A stretch of 24,578 bases of DNA from NCBI GenBank assembly GCA_964250265.1, contig CAXUFG010000057.1:1-24578 (forward strand), in the 5' to 3' direction. The translations under genes were made by a program, and so were the position numbers. The notes under the pieces were generated by a model. That model did no database searches and was not told the origin of the DNA. It was given only the letters and a program-made list of their open reading frames with translations. The DNA comes from GCA-003244245 sp964250265. Its GTDB lineage: Bacteria > Actinomycetota > Actinomycetes > Mycobacteriales > Pseudonocardiaceae. Shown piece by piece: positions 15,300-23,232 of the stretch; position 1 is the first letter of the stretch; every line of letters begins with the position of its first letter.

Positions 15300-15652
15300 C
15301 TCCGATCGTAGATCATTGCGGCTCGTGGTCTCATCTGCCCAATTGGGTGTCCAAAGCAGCTGGTCGACTTGGCGGGCGATGTCGTACCTTAGGTCTGGGA
15401 TGAGGTGCTGGTACCGGGTGGTCATGGCATTGTTCGACCAGCCCATCAAGCCCCCTGACCGCTCGCTGGTTGATGCCCCGAGGGTCCAGGGCCACCTGTT
15501 AGGACTGGTGAACACGACTCCGTGGTCTTCCCACTGACCACCGGCGAGGTTGCGGTGGTGCTGCTTGGTGGTCGGTGAGTAGGGCGGCGCGCCGGGCGGC
15601 AGGGCGATGGTCCGGCGACCGGCGCGGGATTTGACGTCATCGAGGACCAGTC
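15300..15652 (-). pseudogene. Tyrosine-recombinase integrase with internal deletion
   Basis: One open frame reads LVLDDVKSRAGRRTIALP, then QWEDHGVVFTSP, then after a non-matching segment LMGWSNNAMTTRYQHLIPDL and DIARQVDQLLW. These are the mid-catalytic strand region and the C-terminal box with the nucleophile Tyr (RYQHL) of phage-type integrases. The part between VFTSP and LMGWS, including the Arg-x-x-His box, is deleted in frame, and the N-terminal half is absent (TGA upstream near 15658). The C-terminus points at att copy B. It is the probable integrase of the second, smaller element. Confidence 0.82.
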
Positions 15653-15764
15653 GGGATCAAGAGCGGCGCAGCGCGGTGCAAGCCAAGAAGACACGCCCTC
15701 GCCGGGCGGGGAGGTCTCCGGGGATGGTCAGCCGCCAGCGCAGGCTGGGGTGGGCCAAGTGTGG

Positions 15765-15965
15765 ACACGGTCTGTTCCCTCCGCATGGGCACTGCGGCCA
15801 GCGCATTCACTGGCTGAGTATGGCGGTCAGCTCGCCGCGGGGCTGCCGGTGGCCAGGTCCCACAGCCGGACCGTCCCATAGCCGCCTGAGGCCAGAAGCG
15901 TGCTGCCATCGGGCATGGACACCGCTGCGGTCCCCGAAGTGTCAGTCCAGGATGCGAGACTGGAC
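15765..15965 (-). pseudogene. WD40-repeat protein fragment
   Basis: The reverse strand gives SWTDTSGTAAVSMPDGSTLL followed by ASGGYGTVRLWDLATG, a canonical WD40 blade with its terminal WD pair, and then in another frame HTQPVNALAAVPM, the start of the next blade. A single-base shift near 15830 separates them. Only about one and a half blades survive. The parent was probably a large WD40 signalling or defence-associated protein. Confidence 0.7.
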
Positions 15966-15967
15966 GA

Positions 15968-16115
15968 GTGAGTGCGAGCGTGCTTGATCGTGAGATGTTC
16001 TCCGAGGCCGAAGCGGCGCGACTGCTGCGGCTGCCGCAGAGTACCCTCAATTACTGGCTTGAGGGTGGAACTCGGCGGGGCAAGACGTACCGACCGGTGA
16101 TCCGGCCTGAGCCTC
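15968..16115 (+). pseudogene. DUF433-type antitoxin, N-terminal fragment
   Basis: GTG 15968 starts SASVLDREMFSEAEAARLLR, LPQSTLNYWLEGGTRRGKTY, RPVIRPEPRGS, matching the N-terminal HTH and hinge of DUF433 (VapB45-like) antitoxins. In relatives a VTWGEFVE block and a ~150-residue C-terminal domain follow. Here homology stops at about 16115, where a LysR effector domain begins in another frame. The fragment keeps the DNA-binding part and might still act as a short repressor if the chimeric frame (stop at 16261) is translated. Confidence 0.65.
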
Positions 16116-16802
16116 GTGGGAGCGGGCGCCGGGGCAGTGCGCCGGCTGGACTCGGCCGTCGAGACATTCGTGCGCGAGCACGGCGAGCGCCGTGGTCTGC
16201 AGGTCGGGCTGCTGTCGTCGCTGGCGGGAACGCTTATGCCCGCAGCGATCGCCTCCCTTGACTGGAACGGGATCGAGGTGGCCCTTACCGAAGGTCCGCT
16301 CGCCTTGCTGACTGACCGGCTGCGCAACGACGAGCTGGACCTCGCGTTCTGCTATGCCACCGGGGACGCCGGGGTGCTCAGCGGCCTGGAGTGCAAGGTG
16401 CTGGACCGGCGGGCGGTCCTGGTGGCTCTGGCCGCCGACGACCCGGCAGCACAGCGGGATGCGCTGCCGTGGTCGGCGCTGGCGGCCCGTCCGTGGATCA
16501 TGCCGTCAGGCTCACGGCACTATCGAGACGACATGCTCGAACGGTTCGCCGCCCGTGGACAGGCGGTGGAGGTAGTTGCCGAGGCGACCACTCTCGCCGG
16601 TCAGCTGGCCCTGGTCGCTGCGGGTGTGGGCCTGACCTTCACCTCGCCGTGGGCGGCCCCGCCGGATGGCGTTGTGGTGCGTCGCACCGCCGAGCCGGCC
16701 GAGGAGATCGTCCTGCTGGCCGTCCACCCGGCAGGGACGGAGTCCGCGCTGGTCACTCGCCTGATCGACGCCGTGCGGCTGAGCTCGGTCGGTTTCCGAT
16801 AG
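16116..16802 (+). CDS. LysR-type regulator effector domain, lacking its HTH
   Basis: 228 aa starting at GTG 16116. It begins where the linker helix of a LysR regulator would be (GAGAGAVRRLDSAVETFVREH) and then has the full effector-binding domain: GLQVGLLSSLAGTLMPAAIA, LDLAFCY, RAVLVALAADDP, then LAARPWIMPSGS and AGQLALVAAGVGLTF. The ~60-residue winged-helix at the N-terminus is missing, removed at the junction with the DUF433 fragment. It cannot bind DNA by itself. In intact form it may have regulated the hydrolase downstream. Confidence 0.75.
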   Translation: MGAGAGAVRRLDSAVETFVREHGERRGLQVGLLSSLAGTLMPAAIASLDWNGIEVALTEGPLALLTDRLRNDELDLAFCYATGDAGVLSGLECKVLDRRAVLVALAADDPAAQRDALPWSALAARPWIMPSGSRHYRDDMLERFAARGQAVEVVAEATTLAGQLALVAAGVGLTFTSPWAAPPDGVVVRRTAEPAEEIVLLAVHPAGTESALVTRLIDAVRLSSVGFR

Positions 16803-16862
16803 GCGCGCGTTATCAATTCTTGCTCTTGGACGGGCCGCGCGAGCATGGCGTTTGATGAGTCC

Positions 16863-17057
16863 ATGATTCAACTACGCGTGGCACCGGTCCCATCCGTGCC
16901 GTCGATGACGGTGGTGCCTGGATCCCTGCACGAACACCCGGGTCACAGCTTCGACGCGCGGAGCCTGCTCGGGCGACTGGTCGACGTGCATCCCGATCGC
17001 GTATCGCCGCTGATCGCCCAACTGAGTGCACAAGCCGCGTTCGGCGGGTGGTGTTGA
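16863..17057 (+). CDS. Small hypothetical protein
   Basis: A 64-codon frame (ATG 16863) ending HPDRVSPLIAQLSAQAAFGG before TGA, with the hydrolase ATG two bases later. Spacing and the amphipathic C-terminus allow a short translated leader of the hydrolase, but no family is recognised and it could be chance. Confidence 0.25.
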   Translation: MIQLRVAPVPSVPSMTVVPGSLHEHPGHSFDARSLLGRLVDVHPDRVSPLIAQLSAQAAFGGWC

Positions 17058-17059
17058 TC

Positions 17060-18013
17060 ATGGTGAGCAGCGTGCACGGGTGCTACCGCGTTGAGCGGGT
17101 CTGCTTCGACAGCGGCGGGATCACGCTGCGCGGAGATCTGTACGTGCCGACCGGCATCACCGAGCAGGCGCCGGCCGTCCCGATCCTCGGTCCGTACTGC
17201 TACGTCAAGGAGCAGGCACCGGTTCAGTACGCATCCCGCCTGGCCGACGAGGGATTCGTCGCCATCGCGTTCGACGCGCGTCGACACGGCACCAGCGACG
17301 GAGAGCCGCGACGCTTCGAGGACCCACTGGCGAAGGTCGCCGACGTTCGAGCGGCGCTGGACTACCTCGCCTCACGGCCCGAGGTCGACGCCGACCGACT
17401 CGCGGTGCTCGGCGTCTGCGAGGGGGCGTCAGAGGTGCTGCGGGTGGCCGTCGACGATCCGCGTGTCACTGCGGTGGCCGGGGTCAGCGGCCACTACCGC
17501 GACGCCGACAACGACATAGCGCTGGTCGGTGGGGAAGCGTTCGACGCCGGTGAGGTCGAGCGGGCAGAGGTGGCCGACTGGCTCGAGGCCCGCAAGGCGC
17601 GCGGCGCGGCCGCGATGCGCCGTTTCCATGAGTCCGGTGACGTCGACTATGGCGTGATCGTCGACCCGGAACGGACCGATGTCGCCCTGCCGCGGCGGAT
17701 GATCTGGGAGTGGTACCACGGCTGGGCTGACCGCGGCATCTGGGAGAACCGGTACGCGCTCATGAGCGATGTCCCGTACTTCGAGTTCGAGTCCCTGTCG
17801 GCAGCCGAAAAACTCAGCACACCACTGCTGATGGTGCACGCCGACTTCTGTGACGGCCCGGACGCGGCCCGCCGACACTTCGCCACTGTCCCCGGCACCG
17901 ATAAGCACCTGGTCTGGCAGGGAGAGAACACGCATTTCCAATACTACGAGGATCCGGTCGTCATCGACAACGCGGTCGCTTTGGCCGCTGCCTGGTTCCG
18001 GGACCATCAATGA
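17060..18013 (+). CDS. Alpha/beta hydrolase with Cys nucleophile (dienelactone-hydrolase-like)
   Basis: A 317-aa soluble hydrolase. It has the strand/oxyanion region VPILGPYCYVKEQAP, then FVAIAFDARRHGTSDGEPRR, the nucleophile elbow LGVCEGASE with C120 in the Ser position (G-x-C-x-G), a late acid in TPLLMVHADFCDGP, and the catalytic His in GENTHFQYYEDP. Cys at the elbow is typical of dienelactone hydrolases. The substrate is unknown. A cap-like insert follows the elbow (residues about 150-240). ATG 17060 is preferred; GTG 17048 would add four residues. It lies downstream of the LysR remnant in the same direction and looks intact. Confidence 0.88.
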   Translation: MVSSVHGCYRVERVCFDSGGITLRGDLYVPTGITEQAPAVPILGPYCYVKEQAPVQYASRLADEGFVAIAFDARRHGTSDGEPRRFEDPLAKVADVRAALDYLASRPEVDADRLAVLGVCEGASEVLRVAVDDPRVTAVAGVSGHYRDADNDIALVGGEAFDAGEVERAEVADWLEARKARGAAAMRRFHESGDVDYGVIVDPERTDVALPRRMIWEWYHGWADRGIWENRYALMSDVPYFEFESLSAAEKLSTPLLMVHADFCDGPDAARRHFATVPGTDKHLVWQGENTHFQYYEDPVVIDNAVALAAAWFRDHQ

Positions 18014-18127
18014 CCGGGCCGGGGCCGGTGTGACCCTACGCACTTAGGCAACCCGTCCGGCATCGAGATCAACGAACTGCTCATCCGCCTCACAGAGCAA
18101 TTCCCTGAGCCCGGAGTTGGCGTGCGT

Positions 18128-18200
18128 GCTGGACACGCTAGAGCACTGGCGCCGCCGCGCGATCATGTCCGCCGACCCGACGGACGTCGGCATGGCGTGA
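18128..18200 (+). pseudogene. DUF6247-like C-terminal tail
   Basis: A frame reads LDTLEHWRRRAIMSADPTDV, then GMA and TGA (18198-18200). It resembles the C-terminal helix of DUF6247 antitoxin-like proteins (L-E-x-W-R-R-x-A). No N-terminal part precedes it in the same frame. The scar abuts att copy C. Confidence 0.4.
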
Positions 18201-18219
18201 CGGACGCGCGTCCCGAGCC

Positions 18220-18261
18220 CTGAAAATCGGAAGGTTGGCGGTTCGACCCGCCCCTGGCCAC
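18220..18261 (+). repeat. Attachment-site copy C: 42 bp of tRNA-Phe 3' end, degenerate
   Basis: Same sequence as copies A and B but with one C-to-T change (GGTTGG for GGTCGG) and one C deleted in the T-loop side (GACCCGCC for GACCCCGCC). Same orientation. It marks the far end of the tandem element array. Confidence 0.92.
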
Positions 18262-18336
18262 AGGTCGCACCGCTTCCGCTGAAGAAGGCCTCGCGGGGCT
18301 GCTGCATCCGCGCACCGTGCGACGTAACGTGCGCTT

Positions 18337-18984
18337 GTGCTCGTCCAGCCGATTCCTTCGCTCACCGACTTTGCGCTGGGGCTGGTGACTCTTTACCTGA
18401 TCCGGCGGTTGCCCCGCGGCGGTGAGGTGTCGAGACATTGGCGCGCGGCGTTCGCGTGGGCGGCGGGGACCGCGCTTGCCGGAGCCGTCTACCACGGTGT
18501 CTTGGTCGGGATCCCCAGGGTGAACGACCTGGTGTGGGCGGTCATGAGCATCATGGTCGTCGTCGTTATGTCGTACTTGCTGGCGGCGTCGGTGGTGCAG
18601 GTCCTGGGGCGGAGTCGAGCCGTCGTCTTTTGGCTGCTGCGCTCGGTGGGGTTGGTGGCGTATGTGGTTGTCGCCGCGGCCGGCCATGCGAGCATCACGG
18701 CGATTATGTGGTGCGAGAGCCTTACGATGGCCAGCGTTCTGGGGCTGTGGATCTGGGCGTGGCTGCGCCATCATCCGATGGGTCGCCCGATGCTGGTTGC
18801 CATTGGCGCGAGCATCGCAGCCGCGATGCTGCGCCTGGTGCCCACCGCCGCCGCGCTGGCGGGACTGGATCCCGACTCCGGCTACCACCTGGGGCAAATC
18901 TGCGGAATGGTGCTGCTGTACCGCGCAGTCGCTAGCGCCGGCGGGCGATCCGATGCCGCGGCCCGCCTAACCCCAGCCGTGTGA
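18337..18984 (+). CDS. DUF6962-like multi-pass membrane protein
   Basis: 215 aa with about seven hydrophobic helices: SLTDFALGLVTLYLIRRL, AFAWAAGTALAGAVYHGVLV, LVWAVMSIMVVVVMSYLLAA, FWLLRSVGLVAYVVVAAAG, then three more. Family markers are D near the first helix, YHG at the end of helix 2, and YHLGQICGMVLLYRA near the C-terminus, an arrangement recalling ceramidase/PAQR-type membrane hydrolases (CREST superfamily) with conserved H and D. Any activity is unproven. The start is GTG 18337, directly after att copy C, and the gene looks intact. Confidence 0.7.
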   Translation: MLVQPIPSLTDFALGLVTLYLIRRLPRGGEVSRHWRAAFAWAAGTALAGAVYHGVLVGIPRVNDLVWAVMSIMVVVVMSYLLAASVVQVLGRSRAVVFWLLRSVGLVAYVVVAAAGHASITAIMWCESLTMASVLGLWIWAWLRHHPMGRPMLVAIGASIAAAMLRLVPTAAALAGLDPDSGYHLGQICGMVLLYRAVASAGGRSDAAARLTPAV

Positions 18985-19204
18985 GTCGCGAACCGGCGTC
19001 TGGTGGACGCGCGCGAGCTCCCGGTGGCCAGCCGTCTGGGGGCCTAGCAACGTGCCGGGTGTCGTGCCAACGGCGAGGTCCGCAGCGTTTGCAGCCCGAG
19101 CCGACGGCCAGCGGAGGACGACGAACGTGCTCGGTTCCTCGCCGCGGATCCGCGCATCGGATCGGCATCGAGAAGTTCCTCAAGCCGGAGGAGAGAGGGT
19201 GGTC

Positions 19205-19777
19205 GTGCCCATGCCCGACATAACGTTCGACTTGCTCGACGGGACGCAGGCCGCCGCGCACGCGGGCGAACTGCAGGCCCTGCACGCCGAGGTCTACCCG
19301 AACCCGCCGTATGCGCGTAATGATGACGCCGCGCTGTTCGCAGACCGCTTCCGGGTCCAGCGCAGACAGCCGGGCTTTGTCCTGGCTGAGGCGCGCCATG
19401 GCGGTTATCTGGTCGGCTACGCGGCCGGGATGCCGCTGCGGCCGTCCACCTCGTGGTGGCGGGACCTGACTACCCCACTGCCAGGCGCGGTCACTACCGA
19501 GCATCCCGGCCGTACCTTCGCGCTGGTCGACCTGCTGGTGCGTACGTCATGGCGGCGCCAGGGCATCGCGGCAACGCTGCACGACCTCATCCTGAGGAAC
19601 CGGCCGGAGGAACGGGCGACGCTTATCGTCCTGCCGGCGGCCACCCCGGCGCAGAAAGCGTTCCAGAAATGGGGCTGGCGCAAGGTCGCACGGACGAGTG
19701 ATCCCCGTCGGGGCTTGCCCGTATCCGACGTGCTTGTCACAGCCCTCCCGGTGAGCCGCGAACTTGACCTCAAGTAG
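19205..19777 (+). CDS. GNAT-family N-acetyltransferase
   Basis: A 190-aa GNAT protein. Motifs: LAEARHGGYLVGYAAGMPLR (strand beta-4), FALVDLLVRTSWRRQGIAAT (motif A, with the acetyl-CoA pyrophosphate loop RRQGIA), LHDLILRN, then ATLIVLPAATPAQKAFQKWG (motif B) and WRKVARTSDP. It transfers acetyl from acetyl-CoA to an unknown amine. GTG 19205 follows GGAGGAG (19187-19193); ATG 19211 is the alternative. Upstream 18985-19186 carries no gene I can support. Confidence 0.85.
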   Translation: MPMPDITFDLLDGTQAAAHAGELQALHAEVYPNPPYARNDDAALFADRFRVQRRQPGFVLAEARHGGYLVGYAAGMPLRPSTSWWRDLTTPLPGAVTTEHPGRTFALVDLLVRTSWRRQGIAATLHDLILRNRPEERATLIVLPAATPAQKAFQKWGWRKVARTSDPRRGLPVSDVLVTALPVSRELDLK

Positions 19778-19806
19778 TTGCGCGCGTCGTCGTCACGCCT
19801 CCGGGC

Positions 19807-20281
19807 TCACACCGGCAGAGTCAGCTCCTTCAGTCCTTCTGGCGTCAGGTACCACAGCTTCGCGTTTCGTGAGGAGGTAGCCGTGCAGATTTCAGCGAGG
19901 TTCACCGACACCAGCTTGACCAGCACGGCGACCTTGGCCTCACCGGGCAGGTAGAACATATGCACTCCGGCGCGACGGTACGCGGCCAGCCCATCGCGCC
20001 GCCGCATGATCATCGTGTCCCGGTTGAGAACGGCCCACCCGGTCTTCGCGACCTTCTCTAACCACAGCTCGTCAGCCTTAGCGACTCGGGCAGGTTGTCC
20101 TCAACGCCGTCGGTCGCGAGCTCCGGCGCCATGAGCACGTACTCGGCCCCGAACTGGCGCTTCAGCTCATCCAGTCCCGAGCGGATCTTGCGAGGCCGGA
20201 CTCCGGCTCGCCGAAGCCCGTCAAGCACCCACGCGATCTCGTCAACCACCGCATCGCCCAGCTGCTGGAGAATCCACAATC
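19807..20281 (-). pseudogene. PIN-like-domain toxin gene, frameshifted
   Basis: The first frame encodes WILQQLGDAVVDEIAWVLDG, LRRAGVRPRKI and ELATDGVEDNLPESL. The second continues AKADELWLEKVAKTGWAVLN, RDTMIMRRRDGLAAYRRAGV, HMFYLPGE and a C-terminus ending LWYLTPEGLKELTL. The DELW...GWAVLNRDTMI pattern matches VapC45/DUF5615-type PIN-like toxins. The frames join at 20075-20090 (one base off). The 5' end is also abnormal: a TAG sits directly upstream and there is no good start. Non-functional as read. Confidence 0.6.
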
Positions 20282-20481
20282 GACCCGCTCCGGTCAGTTC
20301 CAGCTACGTGTCGGTGAGGCGACCAGGATGAGCCGTTGAGGGACAATATTGAGCCACAAGGGTGTACTGCTGGCTCACTTAGTTGCACAGGGTGGCGGAA
20401 ACTGGATTAGTGGGTGTCGAGTGAGGTAACCGCCCTGGACTATGATCGATCGGAACCGATGGATTTCGCATCACTCGCGCC

Positions 20482-20554
20482 TCATCCACAGGTTCTCCAC
20501 AGCCTGTCCACCGCCGGCGCACAGGCTCATCGTCTGTCCACACGATGTGGATGC
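20482..20554. promoter_or_regulatory. Cluster of DnaA-box-like 9-mers
   Basis: Within 73 bp: TCATCCACA (20482-20490), TTCTCCACA (20493-20501), CTGTCCACC (20504-20512), CTGTCCACA (20534-20542) and, inverted, GCATCCACA (20546-20554). Each is one or two bases from TTATCCACA or TTGTCCACA. The cluster lies upstream of the gene at 20588. The preceding 20282-20481 stretch has no gene. Confidence 0.4.
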
Positions 20555-20587
20555 CGCCCCCACCGAGGCGTCTCTACGGTGTCGCGC

Positions 20588-21280
20588 ATGAGTCAGACGC
20601 CGACTTATGACCAGCTCCGTGGCGAGCGAATCAACGCCGATGTCCCGGCCAGCGAGGTTAACGAGCAACAGGTCGATCACCTCGGCAGACACCGACTCGC
20701 CGACGATGCGGTAGGTGCGGCGGTGGGCGGCCAACCACCGGGATCAGGAGCTGATCTCGCCGACTGGTCCGGGTTCGGGACCGGGAACTCCGGTCACCCC
20801 GGCAAACACCGCCTCCACGACGACGCACCAGGTGCGCCGGCGATATGCGGCCGATCGCCAGGACCCCCGGCTGAGCTCGTTGGGGGCTGGTCCTGGTTCA
20901 CCCCGGCCGGCCCCGGCCGCGCAGGCCTGGCCAACGCCACGGGGCCGGTAGCACCTACAGCGGGAACAGACCTTCCTGGGCAGACATACGTGGCGGATCA
21001 GCAGGCATACTTCGGCCAACGGGCAGCCTCGAAGCAGGTACCGCCTGCAGGTCTTCCACCACCAGCCCGCGCGGGCGACACCCACCAGCACATGGCGGTA
21101 GACGCCAGCCGCGACGCGAGAGCCGGCCCGCCGGAAGCGGTGACCGATCTAGGAACCTCCAGGGCCCCCGTCGTCATAGAAAGTCACTGGCTCAGTCGCC
21201 GACTGTACCGTTTCGAATCACGGCAACGTGGGTCGGCGTGGATAGTGACGGAAGAACCGACGAGAAGTAAAAAGAAATAG
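20588..21280 (+). CDS. Hypothetical protein with internal repeats
   Basis: 230 aa from ATG 20588 (SQTPTYDQLRGERINADVPA), an N-terminus I associate with small conserved actinobacterial proteins of unknown function. Residues about 30-105 contain two imperfect ~37-residue units: DHLGRHRLADDAVGAAVGG...ADLADWSGF and GHPGKHRLHDDAPGAPAIC...AELVGGWSWF. The C-terminal half is Pro/Ala/Gly-rich and ends in basic TRSKKK, so it is likely disordered. No signal peptide or membrane helix is seen. The open frame extends upstream to 20414 through the DnaA-like boxes, but the conserved start argues for 20588. Confidence 0.6.
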   Translation: MSQTPTYDQLRGERINADVPASEVNEQQVDHLGRHRLADDAVGAAVGGQPPGSGADLADWSGFGTGNSGHPGKHRLHDDAPGAPAICGRSPGPPAELVGGWSWFTPAGPGRAGLANATGPVAPTAGTDLPGQTYVADQQAYFGQRAASKQVPPAGLPPPARAGDTHQHMAVDASRDARAGPPEAVTDLGTSRAPVVIESHWLSRRLYRFESRQRGSAWIVTEEPTRSKKK

Positions 21281-21361
21281 TAGAAATAGGAAAGCCGCCA
21301 ACGCCACCGGATCAACCGCTTCGGGACGCGTGAGCAAGCCGAACAACGTTCCGTCGCGCGG

Positions 21362-22090
21362 TCAACGACGTTCTCCGAGATACCAGCTGGACGCGACATT
21401 CCATCCACCGTGCTGGCATGCTCGCTCGCGGTCGCTGCCCGGTTTGGTTGGTATCACCACCAGAACTGAACCCATGCGGGCCGCCTCGTCCTCGATCACA
21501 GTCAGATCTGCGTCCACCGCAACACGGTCTGTCAACAGCACGGGGCCGCCTGGGTCGTACACCGGCGGCGCCGGACCGAGCAAGCCCGAGAAGCCGGGCC
21601 CGTCGACCCGACCGGCGGGCGCGCCGGGCCCATCGCGAGGCTCGACGGGCTTGACCCACCATTGCTCTACCAGGCGCAATCCGGTAGCGACAAGCATCGC
21701 GACCTTCGGCTCATCGGCCTGCGCCGTGACCACACGGAGATCTCGGATGCCTTGAGCCGATAGCCGATCCCACGCCGTGCTCAACAGCGCTAGACCGTCA
21801 TCTGCCCAGGTCCCCTCGCCGTCGACGGCGAAGTCGTCGACGAACCCTTCCCCGTCGCGACGTTGAGCGATGAGGAATCCATGGTCCGTGCGCAGCGCGA
21901 TCGAACCCTTGTCCTGCACCTGGCGACCCAGAAAGCGTGCATGCCGATCGGTAATTCCACGCCGTGGACGCCAGAAGACCGGCGAGTAGCTCGCGTACAC
22001 CTCCCGACGTGCCGCCATCACCGCTGCCGCCCAGCCGGCATCGGCGGCTGTCAGATCGCGAACATCCACAGCGGCCATCCTGTCACCCAA
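21362..22090 (-). CDS. GNAT-like acetyltransferase
   Basis: 242 aa. DVRDLTAADAGWAAAVMAAR begins a GNAT-type N-terminus, followed by GSIALRTDHGFLIAQRRDGE, GFVDDFAVDGEGTWADDGLA (motif A region, with a degenerate acetyl-CoA loop), LLSTAWDRLSAQGIRDLRVV and VAMLVATGLRLVEQWWVK. The C-terminal ~90 residues form a second alpha/beta half (VLLTDRVAVDADLTVIEDEA, GSVLVVIPTKPGSD), possibly a duplicated GNAT fold. The start is ATG 22090 or ATG 22078. Intact. The 22091-22260 stretch is empty. Confidence 0.75.
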   Translation of the reverse strand: MGDRMAAVDVRDLTAADAGWAAAVMAARREVYASYSPVFWRPRRGITDRHARFLGRQVQDKGSIALRTDHGFLIAQRRDGEGFVDDFAVDGEGTWADDGLALLSTAWDRLSAQGIRDLRVVTAQADEPKVAMLVATGLRLVEQWWVKPVEPRDGPGAPAGRVDGPGFSGLLGPAPPVYDPGGPVLLTDRVAVDADLTVIEDEAARMGSVLVVIPTKPGSDRERACQHGGWNVASSWYLGERR

Positions 22091-22267
22091 CGTGTGGGGT
22101 CTCTGCGGTGATCAATCCCTATGGCACACCCGCACGCGTTGTCAAAGTGAACACTGGTGGCGAGATCGTTCGCGATCACGCGCTGGTTCCGCGACCGTTC
22201 CCAGGGATGCGGATGCCGTCGTGCGCCAGCTCGAGGTCGCTGTGCCAGTAGCTTCAGAACCTCCTGC

Positions 22268-22572
22268 AAGGCCTGGTTTACACCCATCGCACTCGTTCAG
22301 GAGTTCCTCCCGCCCATGATCAAACGAGGCGACGGAGCCATCCTCACCGCCCAAGGCGCCAGCGCCGTCCACGGCCTACCCACATGAGCAGGCCGGCCCC
22401 GCACTGGCCGCACAGCGCACCTACCTCCAGTCCCTGCACGCCGAGGTCACCGAGAAGGGTGTGTACGTCGGCATGCTCTACCAGCTGTTCGTCGCTGGAC
22501 CCATCGCGGAGGACGGTGTCATGCCCAGCGGCGCGGATTTCTACCGAATCGCCCGCCTGTGGCTTGGATGAC
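22268..22572 (+). pseudogene. Short-chain dehydrogenase, fragment with frameshift
   Basis: The first frame gives PIALVQEFLPPMIKRGDGAI and LTAQGASAVHGLP, the SDR strand-beta5/catalytic-Ser region. After a shift near 22378 the next frame gives AGPALAAQRTYLQSLHAEVT, then EKGVYVGMLYQLFVAGP, the helix alpha-F region of the same family, where the catalytic Tyr/Lys would be expected but are not recognisable. The N-terminal Rossmann glycine motif is missing. It ends at TGA 22570-22572. Confidence 0.7.
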
Positions 22573-22600
22573 AGCGGTATCTGGGGCGTGAGATCGCAGC

Positions 22601-23210
22601 TCAGGTTAGGACCGTGACCACGTTGGCGGGGTCGTCCGGCCAGACCCATTGACGATCAGTGCTCACTGTGAGGTGGAACTGCTCCCGGTCGGGCCGGCCG
22701 TGGGTGTTCCACCACTGGTAGGCCATCACCGCCTCGTCCCACAGATTCCGGGCGTCGGCCTGGCGCACCTGCCCGCTGGCAATCGAGGCCCACGCATCAC
22801 CGGCCGGCAGCCACAGTATTTCTGTTCCGGTGGGGTCGGTTTCGAAGATCGCGCGGAATCTGTCGAGATGCAGCGCCACCGCGAGGGGTGGAATGGTTGC
22901 CGGGCACCTCGTGCGGATCGAGGTCCGTTGTTGACCGGATGGCGATGTCGGAAAAGTCGTCCGGTTCGTCAGGGACGTTCCATCGTTTGCGCGCGCAGCC
23001 GCATGAACCCGACCGAGTCCACGATGGTGCCCACCGCACCGTCGGGGGCCAATCTCAAGGCGGAGCAGGTGATCGTTGGCCATCGAGGGCCCCCACGGCG
23101 TGACGATCACGCCGCCAGGTTGGGTCTGCGCGATCCAGGGTTGTGAGGTGCTCGGCGATGTCAGGGTCGATCTCGATGCTCACCACATTGCCGGCGCCCA
23201 CCCGGAGCCC
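22601..23210 (-). pseudogene. Protein-L-isoaspartate methyltransferase-like gene, multiply broken
   Basis: Pieces in order down the reverse strand: RVGAGNVVSIEIDPDIAEHL (SAM-binding acidic loop), PWIAQTQPGGVIVTPWG and MANDHLLRLEIG, DGAVGTIVDSVGFMRLRAQT, PDEPDDFSDIAIRSTTDLDP, then LDRFRAIFETDPTGTEILWL, AWASIASGQVRQADARNLWD and ending WPDDPANVVTVLT. The order matches PCMT-type SAM methyltransferases, but at least four frame changes separate the pieces and ~90 residues between the SAM loop and PWIAQT are deleted. The N-terminus is absent. Confidence 0.8.
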
Positions 23211-23232
23211 CCGCAATGCCGGTGACCCAGCG

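Noticed and set aside
18163..18897. Reverse 244-codon frame across the DUF6962-like gene
   Set aside because: Antisense of a clear membrane-protein gene; unnatural Arg/His/Gln composition.
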